Positions 1 through 11,639 of a stretch of DNA of 64,000 nt are shown here, in pieces. How positions within the stretch are numbered: position 1 is the first letter of the stretch; every line of letters starts with the position of its first letter. The DNA is taken from NCBI GenBank assembly GCA_003255025.1, contig QANY01005643.1, positions 1 through 64,000 of the forward strand, read 5' to 3'. Under the pieces are notes generated by a model. That model did not search any database and was not told the origin of the DNA. It was given only the letters and a program-made list of their open reading frames with translations. This DNA comes from Datisca glomerata (Eukaryota; Streptophyta; Magnoliopsida; Cucurbitales; Datiscaceae). The position numbers were made by a program, and so were the translations under genes.

Positions 1-694
1 TGTAATTATTAACATTAATTTCCTTTACATGTTTATATATTTAGCATTTTTGCATCGCCATGCTTCTAATGCGATTCTTGCATTATTCCCTTACTATCAT
101 AATTAATGTTTATGTATGCGTGGATTATAATTTTAATAATTAAATTTAGATTATGTTACTTCTATTATTTAATTTTCACTAAAAAAAGCCGACGATGGAC
201 TTTGAGATTTTTGGGATACCAAACTTCTCGAACTACTAAGGTGAGGAGCTATTCTTGGGATACCGAGAATAACTCTAATAATGCTTTGATTTAAAATGGA
301 TATGAGAATACAAAAAAAAATAATTTTTTTTAATGGTCTTTGAGCCACCCATTGAAAGTAACTTATTTTGTTCATTTCTATGATACAAAATTCCTCAAAT
401 GGGACATTCAAAAAATAAATCTCTTTAACCTTTGCATTAAAATAAAAAAATAGATAGCATTTGATCAAATTTGGTAACCATTTTACAATGGGTGTTGTGG
501 GGTGCTAATACCTTCCCCTCACACAAACGACTCCCGAACCAACTTTGAGTTTTCGTAGACCAAAAATATTTTCATCTTAAAATTGGGTGACCAATCACAC
601 CCTAAAACGATTGGTGACGACTCTAAATTTCTTTTTCCTAAAACAAAAATGAATTTTTTTAATCGCCGCTCCGCGTCGCACGCACGTTGCGACA
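1..694 (+). repeat. 5' LTR (3' part only) of Tat-like gypsy element
   Basis: The stretch from about 120 to 694 is homologous to 10250-10787. Both contain the same order of blocks: a segment around 190-262 matching 10315-10390, then the 'gtgttgtggggtg' segment (about 488 and 10595), then a terminal block ending in ttgcgaca. The second copy is a complete LTR, so this is the 3' portion of the matching 5' LTR and its start lies outside the window. The copies have diverged by many substitutions and short indels, which indicates an old insertion. The primer-binding site expected after 694 is not well preserved, although a cactgaga remnant appears near 713. Confidence 0.75.
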
Positions 695-1216
695 ATGATG
701 CTAATGTCCACGCACTGAGATGTGATTACTAATTACTGCAACAAGAGCACAACTTGATTTAATAACGATTAGGGCAGGCTATGGAATGGCTTAAAGGCGT
801 TGCTGTGAGAGTGAGCAATTTGGCGAAACAAGCATCATTTTTGAAAAATAGTGTTTTTCTCATGCATCATAATGGGGAAAACTTGTCTATGTTTTTAGAA
901 GAAATCAACAGAGATTTAGGTCATTTTGTATAAACTCATATTGCGGAGTAGTGTAGTTGACTTCTACATACTAAAATGTAGTGGATGGCTCTACTAACTG
1001 AATGAAATTGAGTACTTTTAGACTTTCACTCTGCGCAGTATCATTTCTCATGCATAAATTTACTTTCATTATTATTATTGTTAATATTATTGATTCTTCT
1101 TCATTAGCAAAATCTACTTTCTCATTGTTTTATTTTTATTTATTTATTAAGAACACTTTTCAAAGATAGCGCGTCAACTCCGACGTCCCTATCGAACGCG
1201 AGCTTAAGTTAGGGTC

Positions 1217-3386
1217 ATGGACGAGAAAGAAAGAGAGCAATCACAAGAGGAAATGAAAGAAGAAATTAGGGAGCTGAAAGAGCAAATGGCCAGAGTCCTG
1301 GAACTCCTCGCCGCTAGTAGGGGAAAAGCCTGTCTTGAAAATACGCAAGGGCCTCAATCATCACAAAATCAACTGCCAAACGATACTCCACCCTACCCTC
1401 ACGGGTTCACTCCAACCTATCAACGTCATCAGATTGACCACTTTCAGCATGCTTCACCACCAGTAAATTTCCAACACTATCCATTTTCAAATGTCTAGGA
1501 AATGATGCAGACAGGGAAAATTGGTTACAACCCATCCACAATGGCATCTGGCCACAACGAAACTTTCACTCTACAAGGAGAACTCGCTAATGAGCCAATC
1601 ATCATACCCAGTGTTGATGACCCAAAGGGGCAGAGGCTTGTTACTAAACCAAGTGAAGACCCGCTATCGAAAGATAAGCTGGACTTTTTAGAGGAAATAT
1701 TATGACCCATTGACGCCACCCAATTATGTTTGGTCCCAAATGTAACCATCCCACATAAATTCAAACTACGTGAGTTTGAAAAATATGATGGTAGTAAATG
1801 CCCGAGAAGTCACCTTATTATGTACTGCAAAAAGATGGTTGTTTGTGCAAATGATGATAAGTTGTTGATTCATTTCTTTTAAGATAGCTTGACGGAGGCT
1901 GCATCTCGCTGGTATATCCAATTGGATAACCAACATATTCAGAGGTGGAAAGATTTAGCTGATACTTTCTTAAGACAATATAAGTACAACATAGACATGG
2001 CTCCTGATCGTCTGGATCTACAAAGGATGGAGAATAAGTACACCCCTTTGTCAGAAAAGGAGATGGTTGCAATGTTTTTTAACACCTTGAGATTGGATGA
2101 TTTGAAACACTTCAAACAACTTCTTTGACATTATATGAAAGGATTGAATATGGGGTAAATAATGGAAGAATTTTGGAAGTTGTATCAGATACATCATCCA
2201 TAAAAAAGGGCCACCGTTGAAGCGAAAAGAAAGGGATGTGACGATCAATTTTGGGTACCAATCACAAGCTGCGAAACTGAGGCTGGGATTTTCAAAGTAT
2301 AGTGAAGGGTCAAAATCTGTGACATCATATGTGGTAAATACCTCACAAATTACATACAATTATCTCTCTCAACAATCAACATTTCAAAACAACTCGAAAC
2401 CCAGTTTCAGACCACCGACTTATCAGTAAAATGTTGGTCAGGCTGATCAGTCTCTAAGGAAAAATATAAATAATCAATGTTTTGTCCAATATGATCCAAT
2501 CCCCATGTCATATACAGAACTCTTACCACAATTAATACAGAATAATCAATTGGTGCCAATTTCTTATGAAACTCTACAGCCATCATACCCAATGTGGTAT
2601 GATCTGAATGCTCACTGTGATTATCATGCTGGGGCAGTGAGACAAGCATTGATCAAGGCTGGATGGTTGAAATTCAAAAAAGCTAATGGGAACCCATATA
2701 TCAATTCCAACCCTCTACCAAATCATGAGAATCCTACCGTAAATGCAATTGAAGAATATTTTTCATATGGAAAGAAGAATGTGGAAGATGTGAGCAAGTC
2801 AATGGAAATATTTTTCCATCTTCTTTGTAAAGCAAGGTACATCTACCCAACACGCTCAGAGGATGAAGACGTTTCTAGGAAGCATATGCATGACTTTGAT
2901 TGTTTGTTTCATAAGAATGTGATGGGGCATACAATTGAGGAATGTGCTGATTTTAAAATGGAAGTGCAAAAGTTCTTGGATGCAAAGATACTTACAGTAA
3001 GTCATAAATGAGAAAGGGAATACCAGGAAGATGACTCTTTAGTCCTCATGATAACTAAAAAATCATCTGAAGTGTCGTCCTACATCCCAAAACCTCTCAC
3101 AATACATTATGAGAAAATGTCAACTCACACCACTACATCTTATACTCCGATTTCCATCACCATCCAAATATCAGGTGTGTTTGCTTACAAGGATTCAAGA
3201 GCAATACCATGGAGGTACGAATATGAAGTTATTACAAGCGGTAACGACAAAACTCAATGGCTAAATCCATCAGACCTCGACGTCCCCGTAACTAATATTT
3301 CAAGAGTATGTAGGATGACGAGGACTGGCAGATGCTACACACCAGAAGTTTTGAAAGTGGATAAAAGCGATGAGTTTGAAAGATAA
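1217..3386 (+). pseudogene. Tat-like gag (broken)
   Basis: This encodes the capsid/nucleocapsid precursor of the element. It starts with a charged, helix-forming N-terminus (1217-1320, rich in E/K/R/L heptads), then a proline/glutamine linker. The retrotransposon gag core (about 1735-2130) contains an FEKYDGS motif and a downstream ASRWYIQL segment ending in DTFLRQYKYN. Stops interrupt it at about 1496-1498, 1703-1705 and 1880-1882, all in one frame. After MENK the usual spacer of the family is missing, so two capsid blocks are joined. A second part (2505-3011) has the MSYTELLP block and the CDYHAG zinc-binding-like segment, but the rest of that finger is deleted and it runs straight into KAGWLKF. 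It is clearly non-functional. Confidence 0.8.
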
Positions 3387-3608
3387 AGGAAAGGGAAAGC
3401 TAAATAAGGGGATAATGGTCATGAGTTCCAAGGGGAAATGCATGGCAGCCAAGTAATAGACCCGGATATAATAAGAGGTATAGAGAAAGAAAGAACATTG
3501 TCTGAAGAAGAAGTATGTGAATTTTTAAAGCTCATCAAGCGAAGCGAGTATAAGGTGATAGAATAACTTAATCGCTTACCTGCTCGCATATCTTTACTAT
3601 CACTCTTT

Positions 3609-4346
3609 TTGAATGCTGAACGACATCGCCAAGAATTATTGAATGTTTTAAATCAAGCGTATGTCTATCATGATATTACAGTAGAGAAGTTGAGTGGAAT
3701 TGTGGGAAATATTACCGCACCAAATTTTATCACTTTCACAGATGAAGAAATTCCTACCGATGGTACTGGACACACCAGAGCTCTACATATATCCGTGAAA
3801 TGTAGGGATTATGTTGTTGCAAAAGTAATGATTGATAACGGCTCGTCTCTAAATGTAATGCCAAGGTCCACACTAGCAAAGCTCCCTGTGGACGCGACAC
3901 ACATGCGACCGAGCATAATGATAGTAAGAGCATTCGACGGTATGCGAGTAGAAGTAGTCATAGATATAGAGATACAAATTCGAATCTGGTCGTGCCTATT
4001 CAATATTTTTTTTCAAGTGATGGACATAAATTCAGCATACAGTTTTCTTTTTGGTCGGCCGTGGATTCACTTTGCTGGGGCAGCACCGTCTTCCTTACAT
4101 CAGAAGATGAAATTTATAATGGATCATAAAATAATTTGTATATATGGGGAAGGAGATTTATTAGTATCCAAGCCGGTTGTCGTGCCATATGTTGAGGCGG
4201 CAGAAAAAGCATTGGAGTGCTCATTTCGATCATTTGAGATTGCGAACACCACATTTGTTGCTAGTGGAAAAGTCGCTCCAACATCAAGCCTATCAAAGGC
4301 ATCTCTGATGGTGGCAAAGTTGATGATAAAAGGGTATACAAGCTAG
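3609..4346 (+). pseudogene. Tat-like aspartic protease domain
   Basis: This uninterrupted 245-codon stretch holds the retropepsin-like protease of the Tat-like element. The active-site strip reads DNGSSLNV (about residue 75), with Asn where most retropepsins have Thr or Ser. The downstream flap and dimer region contains VRAFDG and FGRPWIH motifs, as expected for plant gypsy proteases. It follows gag after a region of stops (3386-3608) and precedes RT by about 1.2 kb. It is the best preserved part of the element. No separate protein is expected, because protease is normally made within the polyprotein. Confidence 0.8.
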
Positions 4347-4789
4347 ACAAAAAACTTGGGGGTAAGTATCAAGACATAAATAAGTTAATTGAGTGGGGCA
4401 AGAATGAGCAAAGGTTTGGGCTTGGATATTGACCGACCAAGGCTGATAGAGGGAGAGTGGAAGCTCAAAAGAAATAAAAGAGGATTGTTATGCTCAAAAA
4501 AAGGAAATTCGATATGGAAATGGCAATCATACCCCATATTTCTGAATCCATCAGAAGTGGGGGAATTTCATTCATAGAATTGGTTCCAGTAGAGCAGTAC
4601 GACCTTGAAGATAATATCGCCCAGCTTTCAATATCCGCAATCTTGGGACAATCATAAAGTGCAAGTACAAAGGACTTGATTTCTCGATACAATTTAGATC
4701 ATGAGCTTAACAATTGGGATGTCACAGAGCTACCAATGCTCTTGAGAATTTTTAAGAGTAATGTGTTAATGCCAAAAATATAGTGAGTT

Positions 4790-5045
4790 TGCCCAATGTC
4801 TTAGGAAATTCATTGTTATAGGATGACATTTTTGTCTGTTTCATGTCATCTCTTTGAATGAAAGTCTAAAAACTTGTTTCATTTCTTTCTATTAATGATA
4901 AATACAATTCCAGTACTTTTTGTTCTTCCTTTTATGTCAACTCTTTTTTTTCTATTTCTGAAATGTTGTTCATACTCATGCATTGTTTATTTTCTTTTCT
5001 CCCCTTCCTTTCATCCAATAATTTACTTCAAGTTTGAGAACGGTG
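4790..5045 (+). other. Pyrimidine-rich spacer between protease and RT, possible intron
   Basis: This 250-base stretch between the protease and RT modules is strongly T-rich (4866-5030), and the Tat-like coding similarity disappears until the acidic block DEKDEDNFEPSPEM (about 5110). Ogre elements of this lineage are known to carry a spliced intron between protease and RT. The composition and position fit such an intron, but I cannot fix donor and acceptor sites. It could equally be decayed coding sequence. Confidence 0.35.
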
Positions 5046-5199
5046 ATTTTAAAAACAAGAACATAAGCAAAAACTTTGACAATCTCATTCTTAGCGTAGA
5101 GTCAGATGAAAAAGACGAGGATAATTTTGAACCATCTCCAGAAATGTTAAGAATGGTAGAAGAGGATGATAAGATAACTCAACCATATTAAGAGTTATC

Positions 5200-6661
5200 G
5201 GAGGTGATAAATTTACGATTGGATGGAGAGACGAAAGAAGTCTAAATCGACACTTCTATGACAAGCCAAAGCCGCCGACAATTAATTGACTTACTCAAGG
5301 AGTATATTGATATCTTTGTATGGTCAGACCAAGATATGCCAGGTCTAAACACCGATATCGTGGTTCATCATTTACCACTTATGCCCAAAAGTAAACCAGT
5401 GTGACAAAAGTTATGGAAAATGAAACCAGACATGCTGGTACAGATCAAGGAAGAAGTTAAAAAGTAAGTAGATGCAGGTTTTCTAGAAGTAGCAAAATAC
5501 CCTGAATGGGTTGCTAACATAGTCCCAGTGCCAAACAAAAATGGGAAAGCAAGGGTGTGCGTCGATTATAGAGACTTAAATCGGACAAGCTCCAAGGATA
5601 ATTTTCCATTACCCCATATCGATGTCTTAGTAGATAACACTGCAGGACATTCAACCTTCTCTTTCATGGATGGTTTTTCGAGGTATAACCAAACCTTCTC
5701 TTTGTGGGGTACATTTTGTTATAAGGTTATGCTATTTGGTCTAAAGAATGCAAGGGCGACTTACTAACAGGCAATGGTAACACTGTTTCATGGTATGATG
5801 CATAAAGAAATCGAAGTGTACGTTGATGATATGATTGTCAAATCTCGTCTAGGGGAAGATCACACCGTCACTTCACGGAAACTATTTGAATGGTTGAGAA
5901 AGTTCCAGTTAAAGCTTAACCCGACAAAGTGTACATTCACAGCATCTTCAGGGAAACTCCTTGGTTTTGTCGTGAGCAAGGAAGGAATAAAAGTTAACCC
6001 TGACAAAGTTCGACCCATCATTGATATGCCACCACCTCAAACTCAAAAGGAAGTTAGAGGTTTCTTAGGGAGATTAAATTACATAGTCTGGTTCATCTCA
6101 CAGCTAACTGCAACTTATGAACACATCTTTAAACTTCTCTGTAAAAGTGATACTGAAGGATGGAATGATGATTGCCAAATTGCTTTTGAGATGATCAAGA
6201 AATTCTTGCAAGATCCTCCAATACTTGTTCCTCTAACTCCAGGGCGTCCACTCATTTTGTATCTTACAGTAACAAAAAAATCTATGGGTTGCGTACTTGA
6301 TCAACATGATGCCTCTGGAAGGAAATAACAAGCAATATACTATTTAAGCAAAAGGTTCATAAACTATGAGGCTAATTATTCGATGTTGGAGAAAACGTGT
6401 TGTCCATTAGCTTCGGTTGTTCATCGGCTTAGACAATACATGTTATACCACACTACTTGGTTAATTTCAAAGATGGATCCAAGCAAGTATATCATTGAAA
6501 AGCCATCACTTTCTGGGCGAATTGCGAAATGGCAAATGTTGCTCACGGAATATGATATTGTCCATGTCACGAGAAAGTCAATAAAAGGAAGTGTACTTGC
6601 TGATTATCTGGCAGATCAAGCAGTGCAAGATTATGAGCCTATGAAGTTTGATTTTCCTTGA
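5200..6661 (+). pseudogene. Tat-like reverse transcriptase and RNase H (broken)
   Basis: This would copy the element RNA into DNA. In order it has a pre-RT segment (KEYIDIFVWS at about 5297), palm motifs from 5528 (KARVCVDYRDLN, then DNFPLPHIDVLVD), FSFMDGFS, and the catalytic YVDDMIVKS (about 5818). The connection and RNase H follow (LVPLTPGRPLILYL to the ADYLADQ end near 6620). All pieces lie in one frame. Stops interrupt them at about 5401, 5467, 5766 (just after NARATY) and 6326, so no full polyprotein can be made. It continues at 6662 into the archaeal-type RNase H start. Confidence 0.88.
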
Positions 6662-7111
6662 GAACATATCAGTCATATTAAAAAATGGAGAATCTATGGA
6701 TCTAGAATTATGGATAATGTTATATGATGGCGCATCTAATGATGTAGGACATGGAATTGGGGCAACACCATTCTCTTTGGTATATTGCATGGAAGCGGTC
6801 CTTCCAATTGGGGTGAAATTCCCTCTCTCAGAGTCTTGATGGAGGTGAAAGTAAAAGAAGAAGAGTGGGTACAAAGATGATATGAGCAATTAAATTTTAT
6901 CGAGGAAAAAAGATTGACTGCATTATGTAGAGGGCAATTATATCAAAGAAAAATGATGCACGTATATGACAAAAAATTACGATCCCAATTTTTCCAAGAA
7001 GGAGACACTGTTAAAAACGATGCTCTCCGGATCATTGAGGGAAGTGGACCCCAAATTACAAAGGACCTTTCATTGTTAAGAAGACCTTCTATGGAGGAGC
7101 TCTCATGCTAA
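6662..7111 (+). pseudogene. Second RNase H start fused to integrase C-terminus by deletion
   Basis: The first part encodes the beginning of the extra, archaeal-type RNase H of Tat elements (WIMLYDGASNDVGHGIGA, 6705-6763). The very next codons are those of the integrase C-terminal region (TPFSLVYCMEAVLP, then LTALCRGQLYQRKMMHVYDKK). More than 1 kb of expected sequence, covering the rest of the second RNase H, the integrase zinc finger and the catalytic core, is absent. The junction near 6762 keeps the frame, but later stops and frameshifts follow (6837, 6880). This is a deletion derivative and not a functional fusion gene. Confidence 0.78.
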
Positions 7112-8515
7112 CAAACATGGATGGAGACGATTTACTGCATACAGTTAATTCTGATGCAATCAAGAAGTACTTCGTTTGACCGCTCTAAGTATGGGAAAAG
7201 CGAAGTTGGACAAAAAAATATTTTTAAAAAGAGTTGTCTCGAATACTGGAGAAATTCTTATTCCATATTTTTTTCCAAATCATTGTTTTTCGACATTATT
7301 TATCATCAATGAAGAGCCATTTTTCTTTCTCAGTTGACAAATACATATATTTCATCTTCTCGTCATTTCCATTATTTCTTATTCCTCTCAATTCTAAGAT
7401 ATCATTAATTACTCTTGAAATAACTCAGAAGCATAAACTTGGTTAGGTGAAAGCTAATTGAAAAAAAAGAGAGAATATGAACTAAGAAAGGCGGTCTGAG
7501 TGCGAGGTGAAATCTGAAAAGTCACCACGAGAAAAGTCGGTATGAACATGACGAAGGCTAAACCACAATTGGAAGATTACAATTAAAGTATAGAAAAGAA
7601 GCAAAATATGGAGAAATTATTCATTTTTCTTCATCATCGACGTGAAGCCGAATACTGGGGCATAAACCAATGAATAAGGATGCATCATTTTCTTGAAAGT
7701 ATGCTCAATACTTCATTACGAGTCAATGACCGTAGGCCAAGTGATTGTTTTGAAGGATGAAGGATATGGCTACATTAGTCAACTTTAAAAAAAAATCATT
7801 AGATAATTTCCTTACAAATGTTCACAATCATGCATAATATGCATGCACTCAAAATCACTACTTTACATTTATATTCAATAATTAGAATGCATAGGCACGC
7901 ATCACATTGATCTTTTTAATGCAATTCAAGTGCATGAATCATTTTAAGATATTCTTTAGAAATTCACACATGACTTTCCAACGTTTAGAGCATGCATTAG
8001 TCTAGCTCTTGTACCATGTGAAACTTGTAAAAATCAGATCAAATATCATTTCAACATCTTCATTTAAATCGAACCCGAATTGAGTCGAGGTCGAAGCCTG
8101 CATCTATCCAGGTCCGTTTCCTTTCACATATCTTGTTTAAATCGAATCCAACTTTGTCGCGGTCGAAGTCTAGTGTTAGTGCATGATCCGTTTAAATTAA
8201 TATGGTTAAATTGAACCTGCATCGGGTCGAGGTTGAGACTTGTGTCTATCCAGGTCCACGTCGTTTCTTTATATTTGGTTAAATCAAACCTGACTTTGTT
8301 GCGGTCAAAGCCCAGTGTTAGCGCCTGGTCCGTTTCAATTAATATGGTTAAATCGAACTAGAATTGAGTCGAGGTCGAAGCCTGTGTCTATCTTGATACA
8401 TTTCATAGAACCCGATTAAGTCGAGATTTTTATTCCCCTAATCCATATAGTGTTTTCTCGATCAGAATATTTATCTACACCTTCTAAGTTTGTAAGCGTG
8501 AACAAATGCGGCAGT
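7112..8515 (+). other. 3' untranslated region of Tat-like element
   Basis: There is no coding potential beyond short remnants of the polyprotein end (7121-7310). The region lies between the integrase remnant and the 3' LTR, where Tat/Ogre elements carry a long non-coding stretch with tandem repeats. The last part (8060-8410) holds the repeat array described separately. The bases before 8516 (aaatgcggcagt) occupy the polypurine-tract position but are not a clean purine run. Confidence 0.6.
8063..8405 (+). repeat. About 70-bp tandem repeats, two alternating types
   Basis: Five units begin with ggttaaatcgaac-like sequence and share gtcgaggtcgaagcc. Odd units (8063, about 8203, about 8345) contain gaattgagtcgagg and end in ctatccaggtcc-like sequence. 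Even units (about 8134 and 8275) contain gactttgtcgcggtc and agtgttagtgc. A higher-order period of about 140 bp therefore exists. Such arrays between the coding region and the 3' LTR are known from Ogre/Tat elements. Confidence 0.75.
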
Positions 8516-8711
8516 TGTAGATATCATATTTTGTCTGGTCTAATACTTTAAAAATATAAATTTTATTTTTTACCCCATATGCTAGTCTAAGACTGTGTGT
8601 ATGATTTGAAAAATAGCCGAATGCCTAAAAATAAGAAGAATTGTCCAATGACTAAAAAATAAAAAGGGAATAAAAAGGACTAAAAATAAAAAGTGAAGCC
8701 CTAAGTTTGCC

Positions 8712-8719
8712 TATAAATA
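8712..8719 (+). promoter_or_regulatory. TATA box in Tat LTR
   Basis: The sequence tataaata lies 196 bp inside the LTR, followed by a purine-rich leader. It is the only good TATA match in this part of the LTR and is the likely start region for element transcription. Confidence 0.55.
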
Positions 8720-9335
8720 GAGGATAGGTCTTCACTTGAAAAAGGGATTGGAGAGTGAGAAAGAGAAGGGATTTTTAGAGAGAGAAAGAAAGGTCTTGAG
8801 AAAATAGGAGAGTTTTAAAAAAAAAAGAGAAATAGAGTTTTCATTTTTATTCATCTTTCATCTTCTTGGAATCTTTTTATTAAGGTAGTTCAAATTTCTT
8901 GCATTTTAGCTTAAATATATCTTTTTCATTATTATTCATCATCTCTCTTCTTCATACTCATGTAGTTGATGTTTCTTTGTTTCATTTTCCATACATAAGT
9001 CGTTTGCTCATTCATTATCATTTTTCCTACTCTTAATCTTAAGTTTTATTTTCATGTATTGTTGATTTCTCTACAAGTTTGATAATGAGATATTTTTGTC
9101 ATCAACTCAATCAATGAGGATGTAAAATTAACTCAATGTGAATCAACCTTTTAATGGGTTGAAATTGTGCATTTGATGAAAAGATCTCCCCTATGATAAT
9201 TTCTCATACATAAAAATGCATAAAATAGAGAGTAAAACATATGTACAAGATTATGCAAATATTTAAGTTTTGAATATTTTTATGTTTCTTACAAGTCTTT
9301 TGTTATTTTCTTTTTAATTTTTGTTCATCATTTTT

Positions 9336-9745
9336 GTGACACTTATTTGAACTAATTATCATCCATGATCATTCCTAGCAATGAAGGAAGAAAGAAAAAA
9401 TGGTAATTAGTGAAGTAAGTAGTCCAAAATAAAAAAATGATATATTTATATCTCAAACAAAATTATTTTATTTAAAAGTTTTATTGATTTTTCTTTAGTG
9501 ACACTTGTTTAAACTAATTATCATCCACGATCATTTCTAGTAATGAGGGAAGAAAGAAAAAATGATAATTAGTGAACTAAGTAGTCCAAAATAAAAAATG
9601 GTATCCAAAACAAAAATTATTTATTTTTCTTTAGTGACACTTGTTTAAATTAGTTAGTATCCATGATCATTCATTTGCTATTTGATTAGCATTGAGTGAA
9701 GAAATGAAAAATAATAATTAGTAGACTATGTAGTCAAAAATACCA
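9336..9745 (+). repeat. Three imperfect 110-160-bp tandem repeats inside the LTR
   Basis: Units start at 9336, 9498 and 9634 with gtgacacttgtttaaa-like sequence. They continue through aattatcatccatgatcatt and gaagaaagaaaaaat, and end in aagtagtccaaaata. The copies differ by substitutions and by the length of the A/T-rich tail. Confidence 0.75.
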
Positions 9746-9895
9746 TGTTCATACCAATTATGTATGAAATTAATCATTTTTTCATAGATCACTTTATTTA
9801 CATATGAAAAATTTTATTATTAATTTATTTATTAAATAGTTATATATATATATATATCTTTTAATAAAATGAAATTAAAACAAAAAACCAAAAAT

Positions 9896-9939
9896 AGAGG
9901 GTGATCCCTCTGTCTAACGGAGGGTGATTTCACCCTCTG
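9896..9939. other. Two adjacent hairpins in the LTR
   Basis: agaggg-tgat-ccctct (9896-9911) is followed by agggtga-tt-tcaccct (9921-9936), which can extend by a few pairs on each side. Both stems share the gagggtga core. The sequence is AT-poor compared with its surroundings. Confidence 0.6.
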
Positions 9940-10790
9940 TAATTTTTTTCTTTTATTTTGTGTTTTTTTTTGTATTTTTTAGTTTTTTTGTTGTTTACAT
10001 TTTAATTTTTTTCTTTTTGTTTATTTTTTCTATTTTTTGTTAGTAGATATTATTCGTTTATTTTAATTTAGTTTGTATATCTTTTTACTTATTTTACATA
10101 TTATTTTTTTATTTTCATTCTACATATTCTTTTTATATTTTTCATCTCTAACCTTTATTTTCAGTTATTATTGTCATATCATCGTGATTGTGTGTGATTG
10201 TGTGTGATTATTGTTTTATTTTTTTATCATCAGAATTGACGTTCATAAACTAAAACCAAAACAATTAGATGTAAATTTTATTAATTTCATTATTTAGTTT
10301 TCACTTAAACAATCCAATGATGGACTTTGAAATTTTTAGGATACCAAACTTCTCGAACTATCAAGGTGAGGAGTCATTTTTAGGATACCTATAGTAACTC
10401 CAATAATGCTTTGATTTAAGAAAATATAAAAAACATTGATGGACTTTGTACCACCCATTATAGGTTATTTATTTATTCATTTTTATGATGCAAAATGTAC
10501 CAAATGGGTCATTCAAAATTAAATTTCTATAAAATTATATTAAAAAATAATTTGGATAGCATTTGATTAAATTTGGTAATTATTTTTCATAATGGGTGTT
10601 GTGGGGTGTTAATACATTCTCCACACGCAAATGATTCCAAACTAACTTTAAATTTTTACAGACTAAAATATTTGATTTTAAAATTAGGTGACCTATCACG
10701 CACTAAAATGATTAGTGGCGACTCCGAATTTCTTTTCTCCACAAATGATTTTTAATTGTCAATCCGCGTCGCATGGACGTTGCGACAACT

Positions 10791-10808
10791 TGATACTCCA
10801 CTGGGGAC
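10791..10808 (+). other. Primer-binding site after the second Tat LTR
   Basis: tgatactccactggggac lies three bases after the LTR end. It resembles the tggcgactccactggggac type used by Tat-like elements, which as far as I recall pairs with a tRNA 3' end. Its presence downstream of the 3' LTR shows that internal sequence of a second element begins here. Confidence 0.6.
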
Positions 10809-11639
10809 AAACAATTAGTTTAATCATTTTTAGATCGATAGAGAGTCAAGCCCAAAATTGTATCATATGCTATCCTTTTGTGTGGTTCTTTGTTTGTTTA
10901 TTTGATTTTTTTTCTAATTCATAATTGTAGTTGTATATGATTCTCTTTTTTACGAAGTATTTTTCTTTACATAATTTCTAATTTGACACATATACACTAG
11001 CCCTTTACCCAGGCTTTCCCTTTAAGATTAGCGAGAATGAGTAGTGGAATGCTTTCGTGGAACTGCGGTTTTCGTGCAGGGTCATGAAAGTTCTCACTCA
11101 GATCGACCCTTTCGAGATACCATTTGGGGGCCCTTGTTACTCTGTTTAGATAATAGTGAGGACACTTTGAGAGCCTATGAAGAGATTTGGGAGCCCAATC
11201 ACACATGCATTTTTTCTTAGAGCCCATCTCATGACCAATGTTTGATAGAAATAGAGATTCTGCTTAATTATGATATCATTACTAATTTTGTTCATGTATA
11301 TATGTCCTACGCTCTTTAAACATTTCTTTTCTTCCCCATTGCTTCACTTCTGACTTCGTCTTTCTTTTTTGCATACATGCATCATGCTGCGTAATAAGGA
11401 TTGTAAAGAAGTATTCAATTCATTCATATATTAGAGACCATAACTTCTACTCCGAGTGTGATAGAAGATCAAGTTACAATAGTTGAATGGTCAGAGGAAA
11501 CGCAGAAATGAAAAGGAGATTGTCTAAAAAGGTGGATGTCGTTCTTCTATCATCAATCACTAAGATAGAGTTCTCACACACTACTTGGAGAGGTTGAAGA
11601 AGATATGAGAGGATTTTTCACTGGAGTAGAAAAATTTGT

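Larger units (their letters stand above)
1..10787 (+). mobile_element. Degenerate Ty3/gypsy retrotransposon, Tat-like lineage
   Basis: The element consists of a partial 5' LTR (1-694), a leader, gag, protease, reverse transcriptase, RNase H, an internal deletion, an integrase C-terminal remnant, a tandem-repeat 3' UTR and a full 3' LTR (8516-10787). RT motifs (RDLN, NFPLPHID, FMDGFS, YVDDMIVKS) and a dual RNase H arrangement are typical of plant Tat/Ogre-type elements. Most coding pieces lie in one frame but are broken by stops at about 1496, 1703, 1880, 5401, 5467, 5766 and 6326 and by small deletions. It cannot be autonomous: most of integrase and the upstream ORF1 are missing. Lineage is inferred from remembered motifs, not from a tree. 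Confidence 0.85.
8516..10787 (+). repeat. 3' LTR of Tat-like element (complete, about 2.27 kb)
   Basis: It starts with tgtagatatc and ends with ttgcgaca, giving the TG...CA ends expected of an LTR. The last 540 bp match the partial 5' LTR at the left edge of the window. A TATA box (tataaata, 8712-8719) marks the U3/R region. The LTR contains internal tandem repeats (9336-9745), a TA microsatellite (about 9840-9857) and a double hairpin near 9896-9939. It is directly followed by a tRNA primer-binding-site-like sequence, so it could also serve as the 5' LTR of the fragment that follows. Confidence 0.75.
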
